From positions 1 to 34,615 of the forward strand of contig CAYLPU010000050.1 in the NCBI GenBank assembly GCA_964385635.1: a stretch of 34,615 nucleotides of DNA. The letters are read 5' to 3'. Position 1 is the stretch's first letter. Every line of letters begins with the position of its first letter. Shown one piece after another: positions 1 through 6,297 of the stretch. Below the pieces are notes generated by a model, which saw only the letters and a list, made by a program, of their open reading frames with translations, did not search any database and was not told where the DNA came from. The DNA is from CAYLPU01 sp964385635. GTDB taxonomy: Bacteria > Chloroflexota > Anaerolineae > B4-G1. A program made the position numbers and the translations under genes.

Positions 1-85
1 AGAGGGTGTGGGGGGGTAGGGGTGTGGGAGTGTGGGAGTGTGGGGGTGTGGAGGTGTGGGAGTGTGGGGGTGTGGGGGTGGGGAA
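1..85. repeat. G-rich octamer tandem repeat (GTGTGGGR type)
   Basis: Units such as GTGTGGGA, GTGTGGGG and GTGTGGAG recur with mostly 8-bp spacing, with some shorter G-rich interruptions. They lie inside the reading frame of the minus-strand permease, where they encode a Pro/His/Ser/Thr linker. Unit length is not a multiple of three, so a change of one unit would shift the frame. Confidence 0.75.
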
Positions 86-547
86 GGGAAGGGGGAGCGT
101 TTCTATGCTCAGGAAAGTCTCTGGCCTCAGCCGTCGGGCCAACAGCCCCACCGGCAGGCTGAGCAACAATACCCCGGCGACTTGAGCCAGCGCCAGGCGT
201 GACCCCAGCCCGCCGGTCATTATGATGAATAACTGGGGATTGAGGAGCGAGGAGGCGACCAGGAAAGCCAACGCCGGGCCGGGCGACGCACCACCACGCA
301 GGAGCTCGACCAGCACCGGAACCGTGCCGTAGGTGCACAGTGGCGAAACCCCGCCCAGACAGGCTGCCCCAAGCACCGCACCCGGCCCGCTGCGGTTCAG
401 CCAACGGCCCCAGCGGCGGGGCAGGTCCATTCGGCCCAGCAGCGCCGCCAACAGGATGCCGCCGGCCACGTAGGGGCCTAGTTGCAATACGTGGGTCCAG
501 GCCATCGTCGCGGCCAGGATCAGGTGTGAGATCAGGTTGGCGGGCAT
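1..547 (-). CDS. Predicted permease, DUF318/ArsP-like, N-terminal half (runs off the window)
   Basis: Reading the minus strand from ATG 547 (preceded by GGGGGAACG) gives an open frame to the window edge, about 182 residues. The protein starts MPANLISHLI and contains hydrophobic helices with Gly-rich turns. The segment GGVSPLCTYGTVPVLVELL, followed by a second helix ending in NPQLFIMTGG, resembles the conserved Cys-Gly-Pro region of the DUF318/PF03773 permease family. These are usually near 300-350 aa in two similar halves, so only the first half is visible. The last ~35 residues are a hydrophilic Pro/Thr/His/Ser linker encoded by G-rich 8-bp repeats. Substrate is unknown; relatives have been linked to organoarsenical or metal export. 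Family call is inference. Confidence 0.7.
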   Translation of the reverse strand, partial: MPANLISHLILAATMAWTHVLQLGPYVAGGILLAALLGRMDLPRRWGRWLNRSGPGAVLGAACLGGVSPLCTYGTVPVLVELLRGGASPGPALAFLVASSLLNPQLFIIMTGGLGSRLALAQVAGVLLLSLPVGLLARRLRPETFLSIETLPLPFPTPTPPHSHTSTPPHSHTPTPLPPHTL

Positions 548-633
548 CGTTCCCCCGCGATCGAGATGCCGACCGGTCTTCTGGCCGAGCGCCGGCAGAC
601 CGCTGCCTCTCAATAAGATGCTCCTAATGATAC

Positions 634-733
634 GGGTGCATTTCATTTCGGTTGACAGAGGAGGGAGCATCCCCAGATGCGACCGGGGCGGCATCTGGGG
701 ATGCCTGCTCCTCAACTGATTTGAAACACACCC
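634..733. mobile_element. MITE-like palindromic element, 100 bp, with 9-bp target duplication
   Basis: The element is flanked by exact 9-bp direct repeats TAATGATAC at 625-633 and 734-742. Its ends are inverted: left GGGTGCATTTCATTTC, right (reverse complement) GGGTGTGTTTCAAATC, about 17 of 22 end positions matching and continuing into GTTGA on both arms. The centre is a perfect 14-bp stem, GCATCCCCAGATGC at 667-680 against 691-704, with a 10-nt loop. No ORF of note lies inside. Long palindrome plus abutting direct repeats indicates transposition by a DDE-type enzyme; the parent IS family was not recognised. Confidence 0.8.
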
Positions 734-742
734 TAATGATAC

Positions 743-871
743 CACAGGAATCGCTGGGGGGAAGTTACGGTTTGGTTACGTCCACGAGGTGGAGGAGAAG
801 GTGTATGGTCGTTTGAGTTCTCGTATGTGATATCTTTGGATGTCGTTCTTGGTTCCCTGACAACTTGCTCC
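743..871. other. Intergenic stretch without recognised content
   Basis: Between the MITE-like element and the ECF promoter I see no gene, riboswitch fold or terminator that I can support. It contains only a weak TCCAC/GTGGA hairpin. Confidence 0.5.
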
Positions 872-900
872 TTGACAACTTTCCACTTTGGCGTTATTGT
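872..900 (+). promoter_or_regulatory. Sigma-70-type promoter for the ECF operon
   Basis: TTGACA (872-877) and TATTGT (895-900) are separated by 17 bp. Transcription would start near 907, leaving a ~65-nt leader before the S-component start codon. A second CTGACA just upstream (857-862) repeats part of the -35 motif. Confidence 0.65.
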
Positions 901-972
901 ATGTTCGATGGTCTTGGTTTTGCTCCCGTAGACATTCTAGTGAATCATGTACTTTTAAGGAGGAAGATCGTG

Positions 973-1509
973 ATGGGTAAGTTCAATGCCACCATGTTGG
1001 CTGTGACAGCGGTGATGATCGCTGTCGTCGCTGTAGCGACCGGGTTTTTGCCCCGGGTTCCTATACCCGGTACCGGTGGATACGTTCACCTGGGAGATAT
1101 CTTCGTGTTCTTCTCTGCCTTTGCCTTTGGCCCCGTGATCGGTGCCATCGCCGGCGGTATTGGCTGTGGGCTGGCTGACATACTGGGTGGCTGGGCTGTG
1201 TGGGCTCCTCTGACCCTTGTTGCGCACGGCGTGCAGGGGTTCGTCGCTGGCTACTTTGGCAAAGGCAAGGGCGTTGGCGGCCTGGTCGTAGCGTGGTTGC
1301 TTGGCGCTATCTGCCTGGTGGGGCTCTACTTCCTGGGCGAGCTGCTCCCTGTGTACGGTGGCTTCGCTGGCGCTGTGACCGAGATCGTCCCCAACATCAT
1401 GCAGGCCCTGGCGGGTGGTCTCGTGGGCATCCCGCTCGTGTTGCTTGTTCGCAAGGCTTACCCGCCTATTGAGCGGATCGGCGTGGGTAGGACCTGGCAG
1501 GAGGAGTAG
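973..1509 (+). CDS. ECF transporter S component (substrate-binding membrane subunit)
   Basis: A 178-aa polytopic membrane protein. It is the first gene of a three-gene set that continues with an ATPase and a T component, the canonical group I energy-coupling-factor importer. The segment GGYVHLGDIFVFFSAFAFG followed by a Gly-rich helix GAIAGGIGCGLADILGG matches the core of S components of the riboflavin/HMP-type superfamily. Start ATG 973 has AAGGAGG at 957-963; GTG 970 is an equally possible start. The vitamin or metal carried cannot be read from the sequence: no riboswitch or biosynthetic neighbour gives a clue. Confidence 0.85.
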   Translation: MGKFNATMLAVTAVMIAVVAVATGFLPRVPIPGTGGYVHLGDIFVFFSAFAFGPVIGAIAGGIGCGLADILGGWAVWAPLTLVAHGVQGFVAGYFGKGKGVGGLVVAWLLGAICLVGLYFLGELLPVYGGFAGAVTEIVPNIMQALAGGLVGIPLVLLVRKAYPPIERIGVGRTWQEE

Positions 1510-1520
1510 GCGGGAACGAG

Positions 1521-1568
1521 TAAGCGAGTAAACGAGTAAATGAGTAAATGAGTAGATAAGTAAGTGAG
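1521..1568. repeat. 8-bp tandem repeat (TAARYGAG x6) at the S/A gene junction
   Basis: Six consecutive octamers: TAAGCGAG, TAAACGAG, TAAATGAG, TAAATGAG, TAGATAAG, TAAGTGAG. Each unit carries a stop triplet and several carry ATG or GTG. The last unit holds both the in-frame TAA (1561) and the GTG start (1564) of the next gene. No clear Shine-Dalgarno lies in front of that start. Confidence 0.85.
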
Positions 1569-3363
1569 TGGAGAACTAGCCGAGATCAGTATTCGCGACC
1601 TTCACTATTCCTATCCGCCCCTGACCGCCCAAGGTGGGCCCGTGTCGGTTCTGCGTGGCATAGACCTGGAGGTGGAAAGGGGTGAATTCGTCTCCATTAT
1701 GGGACCGACCGGGGTGGGCAAGACCACGCTTTGCCTGGCTCTCAATGGCATCGTCCCTCAATCTATGGGCGGTATCTTCGGGGGAGATGTGATTGTTGGA
1801 GGCCTCAATACCAAAGAGCACCCGGTGTCCAAGTTGGCCTCCAAGGTCGGGATTGTGTTCCAGGACCCTGAGAGCCAGTTCTTCAACATGACTGTGGAGA
1901 ACGAGGTGGCCTTTGGCCCCGAGAGTCTGGGCATCGCCCCTGCCGAGATCAGGGAGCGACTGGCTTGGGCGCTAGACGTGGTGGGCATGTCCGACTTCCG
2001 CGACCGATCCCCCTTCCATCTTTCCGGTGGGCAGAAGCAGCGCGTGGCCATCGCTTCTATCCTGGCCATGAAGCCGGACATCCTGGTGTTGGACGAGCCC
2101 ACATCGGGGCTGGACCCCATCGGCAAGTTCGAGGTGTTCCGCGTAGTCCAGGAGCTGAAGCGTCGGGAACAGATCACGATCATTATGGTCGAGCAAGAGG
2201 CGGAAAAGATCGCTGAATTCTCCGACCGGGTGGTCGTGATGCACGAGGGCAAGATCGTTATGGTGGACGGCCCCTCTGTTATCTTTAGCCAGGTTGATCT
2301 GATGCACGAGATTGGGCTGGGTGTCACCCAGGTGAGCGATCTGGCGGCCCGTTTCAACGCTCGCTCCGGCACGAACTACACTTTCACCCTGTTCGAGGAT
2401 GCTTATGACACCCTCTCGCAGAACACGGATCGCAGGACAGCAACGGATTTTTCTCATCCTGCCATTGACGGTGCTACATGCGAACGGAAATCCGCCAGTC
2501 TTGAATCATCCAATCTCCAATCTCCAATCTCCAATCTCCCCCCCCCCGTCATCCAGGTGCGCGACCTTTGGTACCAGTACACTGATGACATTGTAGCCCT
2601 TAGAGGTGTCAGCCTGGACGTCAAAGACGGCGATTTCGTGGCCGTGATTGGCCAGAATGGCTCAGGCAAGACGACATTGGTCAAGCACTTTAATGGGCTG
2701 CACAAGCCTACAAAGGGTCAGGTTATCGTGGACGGGCGGGATGTCAGCGACCTCCCGGTGGGCGAGCTGGCCCGCACCGTCGGTTACGTCTTTCAGAATC
2801 CCGACTACCAGATCTTCTGCGCCACTACCCGCGAAGAGATTGCCTTCGGGCCGCGCAACCTGGGGCTGGAGGGAGACGAACTGGAGGAGCGCGTCGAGGA
2901 GGCATTGGCTTACTTTGGGCTGACTGAGTATGCCGACAGCCCTCCTGCTGTCCTGGGCTTCGGTACCAGGCGCAAGATCAGCGTCGCCGCCGTCTACTCC
3001 ATGCGTCCTCGGGTCTTTGTGCTCGACGAGCCGACCACCGGCCTGGACTGGAAGAGCACTATGGACTTGATGCGGGTCATCCGGGCTATGAACGAGATGG
3101 GCCACACCATCATCCTGGTGACCCACGACATGAAACTCGTCTGCGAGTTTGCGCGCAGCAGCCTGGTGTTGCGTGATGGTCAGGTTCTGACATACGACGA
3201 CACCAGGACGGTCTTTAAGCACTCCGAGATACTCAAGGACACTCAGATCGAACCGCCGCAGATCACGAAACTGGCCAAGAGGATGGTACCCTTTGGGATG
3301 TCCGACGACGTGCTGACCGTGGATGAGTTTCACACTGTGTACGTCGGTAGGCGGAGAGGATAG
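1564..3363 (+). CDS. ECF transporter energizing ATPase, fused EcfA-EcfA' (two ABC domains)
   Basis: A 599-aa cytoplasmic ATPase that powers the ECF importer. Domain 1 (about 7-260) has Walker A GPTGVGKT (47-54), Q-loop Q100, signature LSGGQ (153-157) and Walker B ILVLDEP (173-179). Domain 2 (about 330-575) has Walker A GQNGSGKT (363-370), Walker B VFVLDEP (484-490) and a switch His in VTHD. Its signature reads LGFGT (464-468) instead of LSGGQ. The linker (about 288-330) is low-complexity and encoded by 7-bp repeats plus a C10 run, as if an intergenic spacer had been read through. The GTG 1564 start is the first after an in-frame stop at 1561. Single-chain double ATPases (YkoD type) are known in ECF systems. 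Stop is 2 nt from ecfT. Confidence 0.9.
   Translation: MSGELAEISIRDLHYSYPPLTAQGGPVSVLRGIDLEVERGEFVSIMGPTGVGKTTLCLALNGIVPQSMGGIFGGDVIVGGLNTKEHPVSKLASKVGIVFQDPESQFFNMTVENEVAFGPESLGIAPAEIRERLAWALDVVGMSDFRDRSPFHLSGGQKQRVAIASILAMKPDILVLDEPTSGLDPIGKFEVFRVVQELKRREQITIIMVEQEAEKIAEFSDRVVVMHEGKIVMVDGPSVIFSQVDLMHEIGLGVTQVSDLAARFNARSGTNYTFTLFEDAYDTLSQNTDRRTATDFSHPAIDGATCERKSASLESSNLQSPISNLPPPVIQVRDLWYQYTDDIVALRGVSLDVKDGDFVAVIGQNGSGKTTLVKHFNGLHKPTKGQVIVDGRDVSDLPVGELARTVGYVFQNPDYQIFCATTREEIAFGPRNLGLEGDELEERVEEALAYFGLTEYADSPPAVLGFGTRRKISVAAVYSMRPRVFVLDEPTTGLDWKSTMDLMRVIRAMNEMGHTIILVTHDMKLVCEFARSSLVLRDGQVLTYDDTRTVFKHSEILKDTQIEPPQITKLAKRMVPFGMSDDVLTVDEFHTVYVGRRRG
2512..2547. repeat. Heptamer repeat AATCTCC x4 followed by a C10 homopolymer, inside coding sequence
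   Basis: AATCTCC units at 2512, 2519, 2526 and 2533 run into ten consecutive C (2538-2547). Both lie in the linker between the two ATPase domains. Neither the 7-bp unit nor the homopolymer is frame-neutral on slippage. Confidence 0.9.
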
Positions 3364-3365
3364 CG

Positions 3366-4172
3366 ATGAGCTTCATGTTCGACCTGTATGTGGAACGCCC
3401 GGGCTGGGCGCACCGGGTTGATCCCAGAGTCAAGATATTGTTTGTCCTGGTGGGCGTTATTTCCATGATCTTGTTCTCAAACCTCTTCTTTATGCTGGCG
3501 GCGCTGATCACCATCCAATTGCTGATCGGTTCGGCCGGGGTGCCGCGCGACCGTTTTGCCTGGGTGTGGAAGACTATGCTGTCCATCAACTTCCTCATCC
3601 CACTTCTGTGGACAATCTTCTATCCGGAAGGAGACATCCTGTTCCAGTTCTGGATTCTGAAGTTCACGCCTCTGGCATTGGTCCGGGGGTTGGGGGTAGT
3701 GGCGCGTCTGGACAGCATCGCTTTTATCTGTTTCCTGTGGCTGTTTACCACTGACCAGACGTCCATCGTGCGCAGCCTGGTCAAGATCGGTATGCCTTTC
3801 GAGTGGGGGTTGGTACTGGCGATCAGCCTGCGCTATGTGCCCACCTTTTACGGTCTCTACGTAGTGGTGTCAGAGGCGCAGCAGGCGCGTGCGCTGGACC
3901 TCACCAAAGGTAACTTTTTCCAGAAGCTCAAGTCCTACATGCCCATCCTGGTGGCGATGATCATCAGTGCCCTGAGGACGGCCGACAAACTCGCCAGGGC
4001 GCTGGAATCACGGGCGCTGGGCGTCGAGGGGGTGGAGCGTACCTACCTGCACGATATTCGTTTCAGCCGCCAGGATTACGTTTTCAGCGCTGTGTTGCTT
4101 TTTATCTTCTGCGTCGCTATTGTGCTGCACGTGCTGGGCGTGTTCACGCATCCTCTCTATCTGATTTCGTAG
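3366..4172 (+). CDS. ECF transporter T component (EcfT/CbiQ family)
   Basis: A 268-aa membrane protein that couples the ATPase to the S component. It begins with the EcfT-typical N-terminus (ERPGWAHRVDPRVKI, where DPR-K is conserved) and has four to five hydrophobic segments. The long cytoplasmic coupling region contains QQARALDL near residue 178 and KLARALESRALG near 216. These correspond to the two Ala-Arg-Gly-type coupling motifs that contact the ATPases, here with Ala in place of Gly in the first. ATG 3366 follows the ATPase stop by 2 nt with GGAGAGG just upstream, so the three genes form one operon. Last gene before the convergent hairpin array. Confidence 0.9.
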   Translation: MSFMFDLYVERPGWAHRVDPRVKILFVLVGVISMILFSNLFFMLAALITIQLLIGSAGVPRDRFAWVWKTMLSINFLIPLLWTIFYPEGDILFQFWILKFTPLALVRGLGVVARLDSIAFICFLWLFTTDQTSIVRSLVKIGMPFEWGLVLAISLRYVPTFYGLYVVVSEAQQARALDLTKGNFFQKLKSYMPILVAMIISALRTADKLARALESRALGVEGVERTYLHDIRFSRQDYVFSAVLLFIFCVAIVLHVLGVFTHPLYLIS

Positions 4173-4175
4173 TCC

Positions 4176-4367
4176 GTAGGGCGGTTTTGCTAACCGCCGT
4201 GGGGTCGGATAGCAAATCCGACCTACTTTGTGGGGTCGGATAGCAAATCCGACCTACTTTCACCCCAACTTCTCAATATCATGGGGCAGAGGTAGCGTGG
4301 GGCGGTTTTGCTAACCGCCGTGGGGTCGGATAGCAAATCCGACCTACTTTGTGGGGTCGGATAGCAA
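4176..4367. repeat. REP/BIME-like hairpin array (six hairpins sharing a TTGCT/AGCAA loop)
   Basis: Hairpins of type 1 (GGCGGTTTTGCTAACCGCC; 4180-4198, 4301-4319) and type 2 (GTCGGATAGCAAATCCGAC; 4204-4222, 4235-4253, 4325-4343) are followed by a truncated type 2 (4356-4367). Stems are 7 bp with 5-nt loops. Read on its own strand, the first type 1 hairpin and the three complete type 2 hairpins have GTAG directly at the 5' foot; the one at 4301 has GTGG. The loop sequence is the same in both types, but the stem differs with both arms changed. The array fills nearly all the space between the convergent ecfT and HypE-like genes, where it could also act as a terminator. A related single element is at 18766-18875. 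Confidence 0.85.
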
Positions 4368-4372
4368 AAGTG

Positions 4373-5371
4373 CTAGGCAATCTCGTCCCGCTCGAAGCGG
4401 GGTAGCGGCCGTTCGCCCGTCGCGCTTCGCAGCACGGCGCCACGCTCTTGCTCGACCACGCGGCCAATGCGTGCTGCCGCGATGCCTGCTTCCCCCAGCG
4501 CGGCTACTATCGCGGCGGCGTCACCTGGCGCGACCGCCAGCAATAGCGCACCGGAAGCGATCAGCCCCAGCGGGTTCAGCCCCAGTCGTGCACACAGCAT
4601 TTGTGTCTCGGGCAGGATCGGGATGGCGGCCTCGTCCACCTCCAGCCCGACTCCCGCCGCTTCGGCCAGTTCCCACAGGCCGTTCGCCAGCCCGCCCTCG
4701 GCAAGGTCGTGCATGGCGTGCACCTCTCCCGCTGTCGTGGCTACAGCCGCGTCGCGCACAATGCTGATGCCGGGGTCGTGTAAGAACCCCCGGCACCGTT
4801 CCAGCAATGATCTGTTCACTTCTGTCAGTTCATCGCCCTTTTCCCGCGCGATGATGGCCGTTCCCTCTACCGCGACACCCTTGGTGACGAGCAAAGCATC
4901 ACCCAGTCGGATTCCATCGGGCAACACCAGGCGCTTTGGTGTTGCCTCACCCAGCATGCAGCCGACGACGATGGGGCGGTTGAGCCCGTGGGTGATCTCG
5001 GTGTGGCCGCCTACCAGTTCCACACCTAGTTCGCGGCAGGCATCGGCGATCTGTTCGAAGATCGTGTCTACCAGCGCTTCGTCGGTGCGGTCTTCGGGCA
5101 AGAGCAGTGTGGCGAGGAACCAGCGTGCCGTCGCGCCGGTGCAAGCGACGTCGTTAGCGTTGACGTGGACGGCGTACCAGCCGATCTCGTCGCTGGCGAA
5201 GGTGATGGGGTCGGTCTTGGCGACCAGGTAGCGGTCGCCGAAGGAGATGACCGCTGCGTCGTGCCCCACGCCCGGCCCCAGGATGACGCGCTGGTCAGAG
5301 GGCGCGTAGCGGGCCAACAGCCGGGTCAGGTGCTCGACGGGTAACTTTCCCAATGGGTAGGTGATTTTCAT
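4373..5371 (-). CDS. AIR synthase-related protein, HypE-like
   Basis: A 332-aa member of the PurM/HypE/SelD ATP-binding superfamily. Visible landmarks are GPGVGHDAAVI near the N-terminus, TDPITFASDEIGWYAVHVN, NDVACTGA (dimer and nucleotide site) and a C-terminal domain from about residue 175. True HypE proteins end in a Pro-Arg-Ile-Cys motif whose Cys carries the carbamoyl/cyano group. This one ends LPRFERDEIA with no Cys, so hydrogenase maturation is unlikely. Function is unassigned beyond a probable ATP-dependent reaction. ATG 5371 overlaps the upstream DUF4058 stop by 4 nt (ATGA), so the two are translationally coupled. Confidence 0.8.
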   Translation of the reverse strand: MKITYPLGKLPVEHLTRLLARYAPSDQRVILGPGVGHDAAVISFGDRYLVAKTDPITFASDEIGWYAVHVNANDVACTGATARWFLATLLLPEDRTDEALVDTIFEQIADACRELGVELVGGHTEITHGLNRPIVVGCMLGEATPKRLVLPDGIRLGDALLVTKGVAVEGTAIIAREKGDELTEVNRSLLERCRGFLHDPGISIVRDAAVATTAGEVHAMHDLAEGGLANGLWELAEAAGVGLEVDEAAIPILPETQMLCARLGLNPLGLIASGALLLAVAPGDAAAIVAALGEAGIAAARIGRVVEQERGAVLRSATGERPLPRFERDEIA

Positions 5372-6189
5372 CTGTTGCTGCTGCGCAGTTCTTTTCCTTT
5401 CAGCAGGTCGTCTACCCACGCCGTCTCCTCTGGCGAAAGTGGTGCGGGTGGCGGCTGCCGGTAGTCCACGAAGTCCGCGTAGCCGCCGTTGTCGTAGCAT
5501 CGCGTGAGTACTGCCTGCAGGTCCAATGTCACGTCAGGGTCGGGCTCCCGCAGGGGGACGCGGAAGCGGGGCAGACGGCGCTGAAGCAGGATGGGGTACA
5601 CCTCGAAGCGGTATTGTTCCGGCGCTCGCTTTACGCTGATGAGATAGCGGTGCGGTGGTAGGGAGGCCAATCCCTCCTCTGAGATTGCCACCGTGTGCAG
5701 TCCCTCCGAAAGCAGGTCAATCTCTATCAGGTGCGCGTGGCTGTCCAGAATCTCCTGCTGCTTGCGACGGTAGAGGCGATAGCCCTTCCCCGGCGTCTTG
5801 TTGGCCGGGCTGAGTACCTCAATGAGCGTTACCACCTCGCCGTCGGCCGCGTGGACGATCTCGACGAAGGGCTCCCGATGTTCGACGGGTGGGAGGGTAA
5901 GGACAATCGGTGTGTCCAATTCCTCCTCGGCCATCCTCACTTCTGGGGATAGTGTGGCGAGGCTCACCGGTGCGGGTTCCCTGATAGGCTGCCGGGTCAG
6001 GATAACGTCCGGGTACAGCGCCCGGGGCGGCTGCAGGATGTAGACTCGCTCACCCATGCGGGCGTGGTAGCGCGGGCGCAAGTGCGGCTGGAGTGCATCG
6101 CGGATGTACGTGATCAGACTCTGATGCACATCTGGCCAGCGGGCCGGGTCCTCCAGGTAGGGATCCATTCCAGGAAACGGGCTGGGCAC
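5368..6189 (-). CDS. DUF4058 family protein
   Basis: A 273-aa protein with the family hallmark N-terminus PSPFPGMDPYLEDP and the central segment LIEVLSPANKTPGKGYRLYRRKQQEIL, resembling a nuclease-like core, as typical for DUF4058 in cyanobacteria, planctomycetes and Chloroflexota. The start is GTG 6189, chosen because AGGAGG lies 6 nt upstream and it matches the usual MPSPFPGMDP start. No function has been established for the family that I can name with certainty; the E-x-L-S-P-x-N-K pattern invites comparison with Uma2/PD-(D/E)XK-like folds. Its stop overlaps the HypE-like start. Confidence 0.85.
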   Translation of the reverse strand: MPSPFPGMDPYLEDPARWPDVHQSLITYIRDALQPHLRPRYHARMGERVYILQPPRALYPDVILTRQPIREPAPVSLATLSPEVRMAEEELDTPIVLTLPPVEHREPFVEIVHAADGEVVTLIEVLSPANKTPGKGYRLYRRKQQEILDSHAHLIEIDLLSEGLHTVAISEEGLASLPPHRYLISVKRAPEQYRFEVYPILLQRRLPRFRVPLREPDPDVTLDLQAVLTRCYDNGGYADFVDYRQPPPAPLSPEETAWVDDLLKGKELRSSNR

Positions 6190-6297
6190 GTCTTGCCTCC
6201 TGCCTTCATTCTACCGCACTTTGCCTTGTGCTGCAAATCATGGTGGGTGGACACGCACTGTATTCGGTACGGGGAGATGGGAGTGCAGTGCCGTGAT

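Noticed and set aside
907..972. A riboswitch in the ECF operon leader, common for vitamin importers
   Set aside because: The leader is about 65 nt and shows none of the conserved cores (thiamine, cobalamin, FMN) that I could recognise.
4204..4260. The tandem 31-bp hairpin units as a small CRISPR array
   Set aside because: The whole unit repeats, including would-be spacers, and the hairpin type alternates with an inverted partner; fits REP/BIME-like elements.
4373..5371. Assignment as HypE for hydrogenase maturation
   Set aside because: The C-terminal Cys motif needed for carbamoyl transfer is missing and no hyp or hydrogenase gene is nearby.
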